Source of the DNA: Cheilinus undulatus
Lineage: Eukaryota > Chordata > Actinopteri > Labriformes > Labridae
NCBI RefSeq assembly: GCF_018320785.1
Contig: NC_054882.1
Location: forward strand, 30,818,719-30,882,718
DNA: 64,000 nt
Direction of reading: 5' to 3'
How positions within the stretch are numbered: position 1 is the stretch's first letter; the number at the start of each line of letters is the position of its first letter. This document shows positions 1-13,300 of this stretch, piece by piece. Under the pieces are notes generated by a model, which was not told the origin of the DNA, did no database searches, and worked only from the letters and a program-made list of their open reading frames with translations. The position numbers were made by a program, and so were the translations under genes.

Positions 1-339
1 TCGTCACAAAATCAATTATTATGCAATTAGAGTTCATCATCATCATTAATAAAGTAGACATTTGTGAAACTCCCCAAAGTCTATCACCTAGCTTGTAAAT
101 AGAGGCCCAACACCCCCTCACCCCCCAGTAGGACTTGAAAGAGGCACTTCTAGCCACTTCTAGTCCTTGGGCCATGGTTTGAGTACTTCAGCCATAAATA
201 ATACCTTTAAGTGTTGCTACTGTCCATGGATCATCTATAAATGAAAACAGTCAAAATCTGCTGCGAAAGCAGAAACATTTCTTTTATAATCTTTTGCTAC
301 TGGTTCATGATTAGTAATGTCATTATGTTTTTATTTAAT

Positions 340-1080
340 TAAAAAATTTTAAAACCATTTTTCCCATTTGTTTGTATTTAAAAAAATTCAATGTTCTATT
401 CAATTTGTGTTTATTTGATTTTTAATTTCTTCTTATATTTGTTTTAAATATTCTTTATTTTTATTTTAATTTGGTTAAAAAAATCAAAATTAATTAACCT
501 CTTAAATTCTTTTATTTGTGTTTTTATTTCATTTTTTGATTTTTTTTTATTTAGCATTTTTATTAAATTTTAATTTTGGTCTTCTATTTTTGTACAGTTT
601 TATTATTTTTTATTTCGTAACAATTAAAAAATGTATTCTTTAAATTCTTTTTTGTACGTTTTGTTTAATTTTATTTCACACCTATCTGAGTTATTATTCC
701 TCACTAAATTTGTGTTTATCTACATTTATTTTACACTTTTATTTGTTTTTTTATCCTTATTATTTTTCTTCATTTTTTATTTTATTTGTTTTCATTAATA
801 TATTTATTTATTTTATTTCATTAAAATTTGAAATTGTATATTTTTTTATTTTTATTTTAATTTTTCAAATTTTACTTTACTTAATTTTTTTTCTTATTTA
901 AATGTTTATTTATTCATTCATTTTTTATCTTTTTTATTTTCTATTAGATTTTTTTTAAATAGTTTCTTTTTAATATTTGATTTCAATTTTTGTATTTTAT
1001 CTAAGATATTTTCCATTTTTCTTAATAATTATATTTCATTGTCTTTTTTGTTATTTAGTCATTTATTTCTTGTAAGTAGA
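340..1080. repeat. T-rich low-complexity tract
   Basis: About 740 bases are dominated by T on the plus strand, with runs of TTTTATTT-type words and very few G or C. The only open frames are composition artefacts made of Phe, Ile, Leu and Tyr. No unit repeats cleanly, so this is low-complexity DNA rather than a satellite. No gene is seen here or in bases 1-340. Confidence 0.75.
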
Positions 1081-2806
1081 CTGAATTGGCGGCGGTTGAT
1101 TCTTTAAAAATTTTATATGCATTACTCAATGCATTTGTAAATAATATTCAAGTAAATGACTAAGTAAGTATCATGTTCCCTGCATTAAAAAATCAGCTTC
1201 AAACGGATTTAATTCTCATTGAGAATATCCAACAACCTGTAACAATAAGGCCCTTTGTCATTGCCAATAAAATGAATGTGGCCCTCTTGGTAACAAAGCT
1301 GCCCATCCCTGATATAGACACCTTCTTTGATGGGCCTTTAGAACGTTTAAGGGTATTCCTAGCTTCCCTTTAACCACACTTGTCACCACCTCCAAATGTG
1401 GCTGGAAATCACATTCTGTGACGCAGTCGAACATAGATAACATCAAGATGCATAAATTTTTCCAACCTTCCTTCAACCAACCCAGCTGTGCAGGTGCTGA
1501 TCTCCTTCAGGTTAATGTACGTGCTGTGGCAGATGTTTGCTTATGTACACCATTATACAGTCTGAAACCAAATCAAATATTTAGTTAACTCTCTAAACAC
1601 ACTGGGGATACACTTGCTCTAAGTGTTCATAGGACATGTGATATGATATAGGGAAAAGGTCATGGGAAACTTTCTTCAGGGCAGAGCAGAGTGGCATGTG
1701 AAATCTGTAGCCCTGTATTGTAAAAGCATCCACTGAATGAATAAAGCCTGGAGGTGCAACACCTTGACCTCTTCACGCTCTCATATGATTTTCATTTCTA
1801 CCATTGAAGTCTGACGGCACACATGAGGTCACCCATGTCCTAAAGTATGCCACATTGTGAACATCTCAGCGGTTCTAGTTGTGCTCGTGTTTCACACACT
1901 GACCGCACTCTGCCGAGACATATTTGGTTTCTTGTTCGACTAATTATCTCCAACAATGTCTGCGTTTCTACACATCGCTGTAGGGCTCCATTCATATGTT
2001 CAGATATTACACCAGGTCATGATCCTCTCGTGGACAGAAAGAAGACACTATTGTGTAGAGTTACTCAAAGGCTGAAGACGGATGTCGAGGATGGATCTGC
2101 TAGAGTAAACTTGACATTAAGCCTGAATAATATAAGACTGATAGATGGATAAATGCACAGAATAACTCCACAGCCTCTACTAGAACAGAAAACATACATT
2201 TGCACGTGACATTGATAAAGTCTCTTTAATATTGTGCTGTGTGAACAAGGCAAAAAAATAATATACATCTTTTATACTTACTTATCAAGTGAGATAAATC
2301 ATATATCCCCCCCACACACACTTTAACAGTTAAAATAATCCATGTAAAAAATATTACACACAGAAAGTGTTTTATTCTTTCTGTCTCTTATGCTATAGAA
2401 TAAAATATCTACTCTGAACTCCACTGCCCATCATGCAGGATCCACTTGGTCCCTGCCCAGCCTTATATGGCTACTAATCTGTGCTCTGCAGCATCAGGAG
2501 GTGATAATATAAAGCATAATGTATGAAGCATCGCCTCCTGGGTTCTGTCACTGCAGTGACAAGGCTGAGGAGATATTTTTGGTTTGTGAAGACAAGGCAT
2601 AGAAATTGCTGGAGTGTTAACTCTCTACATCTGAGTTAGGAATGGAAATGAAAGCTCCATAGTTGGAGTATGTCACAGTATCAACAAACTATCAGTAGGT
2701 TGCAGCAGTTACTTCATCTTACTTATAAGAAATGCCAGAATTAACAATGCAAGCTGAAGTTTCCAGATGTTTTACCTTGGGACGCAAGACATAAAAAGGA
2801 TGTATG
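1081..2806. other. Gene-free spacer
   Basis: Ordinary AT-rich intergenic DNA. Open frames at 1173-1373 and 1847-2152 are short, have no recognisable domain, and lack splice context linking them to each other or to a neighbour. A short C/A-rich patch lies near 2309-2325. I see no gene, RNA or transposon end here. Confidence 0.5.
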
Positions 2807-2814
2807 TTTGCAAC

Positions 2815-4705
2815 TAGTGCTGGACAATTAATTGAGTTTCAATCATGAAAACAAGATAATTGGGATTAAACAATTACTGTGCCACATGCTGCGTAACACT
2901 TGTTTGGTCCACAGGTGTTGCCATGTGGTAAACTTAAGTGTACTGTGATATTTATGCAATGAAAGTAATTCTTTTAATCTGTTTTAATGTCCTTAAATTT
3001 ACACAAAACAAAACAAACTAAATACTGAGTTAGGCCTGAACAAAGCACAGCTGCCTGAGAGAAAGAAACTGGGGTTTAAATTTACTGTTTTCTGGCACAA
3101 ATCTCTCGGTTATGATACTTTCAATGACCTATAGTCCACCGTGTCTGATAGATTTGGGAAATTTACCTCACAATGAAGAAAAACAAAGCATGAAGTTGGC
3201 TGTTAACTTTTAATGAAGGCAGTGACGTCAACTGACAACAGACTGTATTGAGATGAACTGCTTGGTGGTTTTGTATCATTGTAGCGTTAGGGGGTGGGGT
3301 TATTCCCCATCAAGACTGGCTCAGATAAAACCAAGCAAAGATAGAGGTGAACAACTTTCTAACAGTCTAAATGCAAAATTCAGATACTCATAGAACTCGG
3401 GGTTTCACATGTTTATAGCAGCCTTATTCCAACATATCTAGGGTTGTAATTTACAAAGGTTGAATTTTACTTTACAGGGTCTTTAACTGATTCTTCACTG
3501 TAAAAGCATAAACTATCCATTATCATGACAACTTAAAAGGGTCACTGATAAAAGTGATCTGCTCATTTTTGTGCAAAAACCCTCAAAATGTTCAAGTTTA
3601 AATGTTGGAAATTTATGAGTGTAAAAAAACCCCAAATGTATCACTTTAAAAGTCGTATATTACATGGAAAAACAATTAATCATTAAGTCAAAACAGCCGA
3701 CTTTGTGGAAGAAAATAATCACAGTTGATGCCATTTTCCTTGCACAACTCAACCTAATCAAAGTATACTTTCACCAGGACTAAGAAAGAGGGAACTACTT
3801 GTGATTTTAATCCAGAAATATCACTCTATCATCATCTGGACTTAAAAGAGACATTTCTGTAAACTGGGGCAACCCAACCACTGTTTTCAGTTTGAATTTT
3901 TGTTTCTTTCCAAAATCTTGATATTTTGAAGTTTTATTGCCAAATTTAAACTCTGAAACTTTGATTTTTTTCTCCTAAATTGACTACGTTTAAATCAGAA
4001 AATGTAAGTTTGGTTTCTTGTTTCTTGTATAAGACTTGACAATTGCAAAAATGAGTTAGTTCTAAAGATTTTCAACTACTTTCTCAAAATTTTTCCCTAT
4101 TTTTAATTTCTTTGGGTGGCCTTGATACACTGATGCACATTTTTCTCAGGATTTTTAAAAAATACATATGCACTTCCAATTTTGAGTGTCATCGCAGACA
4201 GGGTCCTGCACCCCCCTGAGCTCCCAAGTTAGGAACCGTTGGTCTAAGTCCTTTAGGATCAAAACCTGCAAAACCTGAGACAAAACACAAGCAAAGTTGT
4301 GCATACTCTTCATAAAGCCATTAACAGCAGGATCTCAGATTGTTCATACAACTTAAATCAGAGTCCCTCTTTGACCATGTTTGTATGCCAACAATGCACA
4401 CATGTTAAGGTCAATTATCAGTGATAAACAGCTTTCCCTGCATTATTTGTCTCAGCCACTTAACACATTTTCACCGTGCTTCCACTTAATGTCTCTAAAA
4501 GACGACTATGCTACAACCCTGTACATCCAACCACGAGGTGGTGCTTGCTGCCCTAGCATTTGCTTATTTTTCAGACAGTGTTAAAGTTCAATAAATGCAT
4601 GCAACGCAGATGAAAAATCAATGAGTTATCGAGTTTAATAATCGTGATCTCAGCATCAATCAAAATAACTGTGATAATGATCATTTCAATAATCGAGCAG
4701 CCTCA
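2815..4705. mobile_element. Non-autonomous hAT-like element with 8-bp target duplication
   Basis: The ends are short imperfect inverted repeats: tagtgctg at the left and cagcctca at the right (reverse complement tgaggctg). Beyond them, both arms carry AATTAAT/AATAATCG-type words typical of a common fish repeat. The flanks are tttgcaac (2807-2814) and cttgcaac (4706-4713), a 7/8 match of the length hAT transposases duplicate. No transposase frame is visible in 1.89 kb, so it must have been moved in trans. The interior holds what looks like the end of another repeat near 4200-4250. Family assignment rests on end sequence and duplication length. Confidence 0.6.
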
Positions 4706-4713
4706 CTTGCAAC

Positions 4714-5548
4714 CTTCTTCACTGGATGCGATCAGTTCAAGTAGATGACTCCCAAAAGATTTAATTTTGTACTGATAACAAAGAAAAACTGAAGGTTTTT
4801 TGGCTCCAATCTTGTAAACTGATGTGACCCTCTGCAGAGGCTCCAACTCCTTGTTTGACACCCCTTAATCTAAGGCCATTAGCTGTGTGGTTATCTGTAA
4901 AGCTCCTGCTACCATAATGACAGTCATAGTGAAGTGAACACCCTCATTTTCTAGAATAACCCTCCAAGTATTTTACACTTAGTTGACACATGAAACATCA
5001 CTTTACATGACCAAATCATTGGGCATAAGAAACCTGCTAATCAATCTAATTTCTTACCACCTTAAACCAATACATTTATGATGTTTTCTGACCAAAAAAA
5101 TCTAAAGATGAATATATGCTGTAGAAAATGTAACTAAATCTGTTTCTCCACTATTATTAGCCATCTTTGTCTGACTACTAGAAGGACTGTAGAAAAAAGT
5201 AGGAGCTCTAAAAACAAATTTCCCACTCCTTTTACCATTCAGTCCAGCTCTAAGTAATTCTACTCTGATACACATTGCACTGTAATGAGAGCAGTCTGTA
5301 GACTTACTCCAGCTCAGTCCAGCAGTAAGGAGTGTCTAGATTAAGGTCACGCGCCCCTACAAGTCTGCAGACAGAGGTTTCCTTTCTCTGTGCTTAGCCA
5401 AGGTGCACATTAAAGGAGTTATTCTCAACCCAGGGCACCAATTGCTTGCCTCATTCTATCAGCCAAACTCCTTCAAGAGAGAAAACGAGCCTCAAAATAT
5501 GTCTTCATAAACACAGAAGAGGGAATATCCTCAGTTATGGCTTGGCTT
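4714..5548. other. Spacer / probable fam167b 3' untranslated region
   Basis: This lies directly downstream of the fam167b stop on the minus strand, so its right part is probably 3' UTR. I did not find a clear AATAAA on the minus strand close to the stop, so the transcript end is undefined. No other gene is seen. Confidence 0.4.
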
Positions 5549-6601
<1,053 letters not shown>

Positions 6602-6789
6602 TCAAAAATAGTCAAAAGTTATGACCGGAATTTAAAAGAAGAAATCTCTTATTTTGGACACGCGTAATTACGCAAATCCCTTTGCTTCTACAACTTTTTA
6701 AAGTTCCTTATTTATTTTAATGACAGTGTAGGAGTGGAAACTTATTATTATACTATCAGAGAAACGTGCTACTATATAGACTGTGCCTG

Positions 6790-7590
6790 CAGTGCCTGTG
6801 AAAAGTATTCACCCCCTTGGATGTTTTATTATTTATTTAGCAATCATGGTTAATGTAATTTGACTTTTTGACAAAAAATTACAAAAAAAACTCTTTACTG
6901 TCAAAGTGAAAACAGATTTCAACAAAGTCATGACAATTTAAAAAAAAGTATGTAAAGTAACTATCAGGAGTACTGATTAAATAGTTAATCAGTATTCCTG
7001 GCTACCATTACACCATGAAGACAAAAGAACACTCCAAACAGCTCTGAAAAAGGTTTTTAAAAAATTTTAATCAGCGGATGGATACATCATCAAAAAATGG
7101 ACGGTATATGACATAAGTGTAAATCTGTCTAGATCAGGCTACACTCACAAACTAAGTGACCGTGCAAGAAGGAGACTAGTGAAAGGGGCCACCAAGACTC
7201 CAATGACTACTCTGAAGGAGTTACAAGCTTCAGCAGCAGAGATGGGAGATACTCTGCAAAACAAGTGTTGCCTAGATTCTGTAACAGTCAAAGCCTTATG
7301 GGAGATTGGCAAAGAGAAGCCACCATTGAAGAAAACTCAGATTAAATCTTGACTAGAGTTTTCCAAAATGCATGTGGGAGACTCCATGATCAAGTGGAAG
7401 AAAGTTCTTTGGTCTGATTAGACCAAAATGATGCATTTAAGCCATCAGATAAGACGTTATGTTTGATGACACCAAACACTGCACATCGCCACAAACACAC
7501 CATCCCCAAAATGAAGCACGGTGGTGGCAGCATCATGCTGTGGGGATGCTTCTTAGCAGCTGGCCCTGGAAGGCTTGTAAAGGTAAAGGT
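6790..7590 (+). mobile_element. Tc1-type transposon, 5' part (family A, copy 1)
   Basis: It begins with the terminal repeat cagtgcctgtgaaaagtatt and the arm ttggatgttttatt. It continues into decayed transposase sequence whose DNA closely matches the copy at 24488-25632, for example the shared stretches ccgtgcaagaaggagacta and ggtggcagcatcatg. The match stops near 7590, so the 3' part and right terminal repeat are missing. The reading frame is interrupted throughout. It sits between fam167b and the MTMR9-like gene. Confidence 0.75.
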
Positions 7591-9180
7591 TAAAGTTTTC
7601 CACCACTAAGTCATGGTGACTCTGGCTCCACCTGAGAGGATAGTAGGTCTAAGCTTCAGTGTCATCGTTCAGTCCCAGCCATCAATGGTCTGTGTCAGAC
7701 TGGATGTAGTGCAATGAAGACCATCACTGTCCAATGTGAGATTGGACGGGATGATAATGGATGAAGAATGATGCTCCATTCCATTCTGAGAACAGCAGTC
7801 AGATTCCTCCCCCTCAGAGCACCAGAATTTTTATCTTTCTCTTTCCTTCGTAGCTGAGAAAAAAATATCTCCAGTCTTTTCTTCTCGCCTAAGAAAAGTC
7901 GTCAAAGTGAGTCACTATTACATGGTTTTATTATAACTAAAAGTTACATTTGCATCTATTTCAAAAGCAATTCATCATTTTTTATTCATGACCTGTTATT
8001 CAGGTGTACAGTGCAAAAAGTAAGTTCAAACAATACTCATTATGAGTGACCACAGAGTCCAAACATTAATTTAGAACAATGTATTTGATAGATTCCTTAT
8101 TTTTGAACCAGCATTTCAGTGTATTGTTAACTTTGAGCTAGCACTCTATGTAACATTACCAGTAAAATTGCCCTGTGGAGATGATTGGATATGCACATTA
8201 CTATCCCTTGGCCTGTTGTTGGCTGTGATTGGATAATAACATTGGAGTTTAGACCTACTATTCTGTGTCAGTAGGTAGGATGCATTGGTGGTGTGTAAAT
8301 GTGCATGGATATTTATGAACGGGATTAGATAATACTGATGTCCTGTGCTCCCTGTGAATGCATAGGTGTGACCTGCAGTGTAAAAGCACAACTAGAAAAG
8401 CTCAAGTCCATTTACCAAATTTATAAACCCAATTTAAATAGATTGGGTAAATTCTATGGGCTATATTTTCTTTAATTCTCATAGCCTATGCATCTCAGTT
8501 TTTTTAATTCAGTTTCATTAGCCTTCATATTTGGTTTAAGTTAGCATTACTAAACTCAACTGTATTGAAATTTGTCATGCCGGATTATTTTGTCAGTGTT
8601 ATCTACCCTGTATAATTTTACTGCCATTGTTACAGGTGCTTTAAAAAGAATGGACTAAAAAGGTAGAGAAGTGAAAAGTACGTTGTTTCCCTTTAAAATA
8701 AATGAGAGCGATAGAGAGAAAATACTAAATACTAAAATAGTATTTAATCAAAAAGTATGCAAGGTTACAACCCACCACTAATGTACTAGTTGCATTTGGA
8801 AATGTTTTTTTTAACCTTCGTTTTCCTTGTTGATACTTGTCTTGTGCAAGGGACTATTAAAAAAGACATAAACTTTTAAAATAACTTATAAAAAGTCTGG
8901 AAAAATCTAAGTGGGCTAAATTAATACAGGATACAAACTTTCTTGTATCAATTTATGACATAATAGAGCCCCTTTTGCCTCAATAATGCTATGTAAGCTA
9001 TAAACTCCTCTAGTTATACTGCAGACTCTGAGGATAAACGTTTGAATGTGCTGCCATCTAGTGTTCATTTATTATATCTATGAAATAAACTCACAGCCAC
9101 TGCCCCCCACCCCCAACTCACCCACAAAAGTTTTACCAGCAAGTTGTGACATATTTCAGCGTTGCTTTTTCTCAGGAAAC
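7591..9180. other. Gene-free spacer upstream of the MTMR9-like gene
   Basis: Bases 7591-7900 replace the missing 3' part of the neighbouring Tc1 copy and may be another repeat I cannot name. The rest is AT-rich. The frame at 8146-8391 shows no domain. No gene or RNA is seen. Confidence 0.45.
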
Positions 9181-9485
9181 GTCAACTTCCGCCTTCTGTC
9201 TTCTCGAGCACCTATTTGTGTTCAGTCAAGTCCACGTGGGAGAGAAGCTGCAGCACTTGCATGTTCAGAAAACAAGAGGTTTCTACTTATAGAAACCTTA
9301 TCGGCAAATAAACAGAGCACAAGTGCGCCGTTACCCAGCATAGTTACGGACCCGCGGAGGGATCTACTTTCGATTTTCGTTGAGAGGCGCGGAAGAGTTT
9401 CGAAGCGCCCCCTCACTTAAAAAGTGCTTCTTCAGTAGATTTAATAATGCAGCAGTAGAGGGACTTAGTTCGTGACGAGGCACTG
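9181..9485 (+). promoter_or_regulatory. Probable promoter and 5' leader of the MTMR9-like gene
   Basis: GC and CpG content rise here (ccgcggag, gaggcgcggaagag, cgaagcgcccc) relative to the AT-rich spacer, immediately before the start codon at 9486. This is typical of a CpG-type vertebrate promoter. No TATA box is evident and the transcription start is not resolved. Confidence 0.45.
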
Positions 9486-10278
9486 ATGGAGTTTTCTGAA
9501 CACATTAAGACCGCCAATGTGAAGGATGTTGTCCTCCGACAGCCGCTTCACCCTCCGAGCAGAGGCACACTGTGCATCACCGGACACCACCTGCTCTTCT
9601 CGGACAGGGAGGAGGGCAGCCCCCGGCAGGTTTTACTTCTCCTCAGGAATATCGATGCTGTTGAGAAAAGGTGAGGAGGAACTGTGCATCACTGTAACGA
9701 TGATGTCTGTGACTATCTTAAAATGAGGAAATATGAGAACTACTTGTTTCAAGCTGACCAAAAATATGACTGAAAAGTGAATGGATTCCCAAAATGATTT
9801 CTTGATTACAACTACGAACTACTTTATCTAGTTTGATGTGAGGGGTCTTAACTCCTTTGGATGATTACTTAAAATCTTGATCATATTTAAACAAATCATC
9901 ACACCAATCAGCATAACTTCTTCACTTCTAATGTCTCTTCTAGTGAATGTCTGATTTCCTAATTAATTATTCCTCAAATCTTTTTAACCAGTGTGGAAAA
10001 CCTTTCATCCTATTCCGGCCTCTTCTCTAATGCAGGCAACAGTGAAAGGTTGGACATCCTGTGTGTTGCCATGTGTCTGCTTCATGCTGCTGCTTTTGAC
10101 AAAAGATAAAGGAAATATTAAATGTGTTAACATGACATACAGTTACCTTCACGTGTGTTGCTTGCTCCTAACAGCTTCTTCCATCTAGGCAAAGCTGAAA
10201 ACACTTGATATGTTTCTGATCAACAAAAGGGTAAGAGCTGCATATGCTTTGTTTTTTTTTTGTTTGTTTGTTTGTTTG

Positions 10279-10309
<31 letters not shown>

Positions 10310-13300
10310 GTTTAAGAGAAAACCCCTTTCTCACACAACGCCCTGCTGGACTGGGTTTGCCTTCCCATACTGTTGCAAGTCACCCTGTCTGCTCTGCTAA
10401 AGCTCTGTGGTATTGTTGCAGTTGTTTTGTATAAGAATCATGGGGGTTTTATTTCTACAGAACATCTGGATCATCAGGGACGGTAACCATCAAGTGTAAA
10501 GATTTGCGTGTTCTTCAGCTTGACATCCCAGGCATGGAGCAGTGTCTAAATATTGCACACTCCATTGAGGTATTCTAATAATCCTCCTCTGTCTTTAACA
10601 TAGGAAATATATGCTTTAAATCTGACGCGAGATTTCCTTCTCTAGACACTGTCCTGTTTGGACTGTGCCTCGGAGATGTATCCTTTCTTTTACAGACCCT
10701 CTGATCTCAGTCTGCAGAACCAGTGGGGTCTCTCGTCCCCTGAGAAGCTCTACAGTCAAACCCTGGAGCTCGTAAGCAAAACATAAATCTTTTTCCTACG
10801 AACCTGTTTCTGCTGTGCAGGAATGTGGTGCATAAAACGTATAGAAAGACATCCAGAGACACACAAACAATGCCACAGGCAGCCTTTCCCAGCAACAATC
10901 CAGCAACCATATGACAGGAAAATGCCAGGGAAACTTGACGAACGGGTCAGGATTCAGGATATCCCTGTTGCTTAGCTTGTATTTGTTTTCCTGAACCCCA
11001 GAATGTGCTGCACACAGCTTGAATGTGTGCCTTCAGACATTAATAGACATACACCTTCCTCTGGGAAATAGCATGGTGCTATGGTGAGGGGCCGACATTT
11101 AAGGCAGCATTGTTGTGTGTTTTACACACTTTGTGTTTGCAGAAATCTCTGCAGTTGTCAACTGTCTTTCAATCTGAAAAACTTGGTTGGCGCTTGTATG
11201 TGTACTGTCAAATTTGGATCATACCAGTCATCTTAAAATGTCTGCTTACTTCTCTAGAGCTTGCTATCAACTTGTTTTGGTCAGTCCAGGGTTATTCAGT
11301 TACTTTCTAGAAGATCTTAAAGACTCTAAAGTGCAAAAGGTCCAGACCTGAACAGTTCCCTGTCAGACCTATAAACCTAAGAATTGAATGTATTAGCAGT
11401 GTTCCTTTTAATCTTAGAAGAGACACTGTTTATTTAGTTGCTTCAATAAACACAATATAGCATTTATCATCATTTTTTTCAGTTTTATTCACACATATCC
11501 AATCTCCTTAATTAAAAATCTGATAGCCCGAAAACTATTTAGTTATTTACAGATTGGCTGTTCATATCCACCACATGCCATTCCACCAGAAAGCTCAGAC
11601 TCTCAAAATTCCCGCCATGTAAACCATTCCAGGATTAAACCATCATAGCATCTACAATTTATGCATTCCCCCTGCTACAAACAAAGAAGCAATAATAAAA
11701 GTTACACAACTTACCATTAAGAGCTCTACTGTACTCTCCTGATCATGATATTCCACCAAAAACAGTCTTATTGCATCAGAAAGAGTAAAAATCTACATTT
11801 CATCGATATAGATCAGGGGTGTCCAAGCTATGGAATAATAACATCTTGTTTCTGAACTCCCTGTTGAGTTTTACCAGCAATTAGCAGTACCAATAATATT
11901 CCAGGGGCTGAGCCAGTGCCGGCTAGGACCATACAGGGCCACCTGAAATCTCATTGGCATCCCCAAAAACCTGGATTTGATTGTCTATTTGCCTTGTTAT
12001 CCAGTAAGTCGAGCTTTTAGCGTTAGTTCAGGCAGGCCTTTTTAGACTTGCTATATAGCAAGTCTGCCAACCTCTGACCTTTGGATTGACACCTCATTGG
12101 ACCACTTCCTTACTCTGTCTAGAGCCTTCAATAACCAATAAGGGCCAGGGTTGAAGGGAAGTCCCTGCTTCTTGCTTGATATCATCACAAGATGCCAGCC
12201 ATATAAGGACTGGACTGCTGCCAGTAATATGATAAAAGTATATTATGTAAAACCGGTGCCTAGTAACGTAAATACAAGTGTAGGATGATAAAGAAATGTG
12301 AAATTCATATGTCCAATTATTTCCAACAATAACACTTGTTTTGATTTTTTTTCAACCTCATTAATTATAAAATAACTTTTAAAAATGAACCTTATTTCAT
12401 TTATTCCTGTGCCAGTAACACTGACAGTGATTCTGGATAATGGACAAGATTTATTTAAGTGATATCTTTCCATAGAGACCAAGATGATGCCTGTATGTTG
12501 AAGCATTTAGGAGTAGCAGCCTATTTATTGAAGCTGTATGTTCATGGTAGCTGAGGGTCCTTTATGGAGTCTTCAGTTTGGAAACACCTGGGCACAGGTG
12601 TAAAATACTCATTTTCTGTTATACTGTTATCAAATTTGAACCTGAAGTAGCTCAGTAGCTATCCAGTTGAGTTTTCCAGCTAATACCTCCCAGCTGCAGT
12701 CATCCACAACCTGCTTTTTTACTGTAAATATTCAGATGGGAAAAAAATCTATATATGTTGTTTTTTTGTTATATTACTTAACTACAGTGAGTCTGACAGT
12801 TTGGGTTCAAACTCCATTACTTTGTAGAAATCAAACTGATTTCTACAAAGTAATGTCAGTCTAATGAAATGAATCTGTCTTCTGTTTGCAGCATTATAAA
12901 TGGAGGGTGAGCACTGTGAACAGAAGCTTCTCAGTAAGTCCCTCTTACCCTCCAGCTGTCATCGTCCCTAAGATCACAGATGATGACATGCTAAAAAAGG
13001 TCGCCAAGTTCAGACAAGGAGGACGCTTCCCTGTCCTCTGCTACTACCACAGAAAGAACGGCATGGTGAGCTTTGTTTTTAAATTCTCATCACCATAAGC
13101 ATGCATTTCATACACACCTCATGATAATCCAGTGAAACTCATTTTTCCAGGTAATCATGCGCAGCAGTCAGCCGCTGCCAGGTGCCAATAGGAAGCGCTG
13201 TAAAGAGGACGAGTTTCTCCTCCAGGCTGTGATTGATGGCTCAGACAAAGGTTATATTATCGACACCCGCTCCAGTCAGCAGGCGACGCAGGCTCGGATG

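Noticed and set aside
1173-1373. 66-residue open frame in the left spacer
   Set aside because: No domain, no splice context and no start or codon evidence; judged a chance frame.
9046-9420. 124-residue frame just upstream of the MTMR9-like start
   Set aside because: It overlaps the CpG-rich leader, is out of register with the gene, and has no recognised domain.
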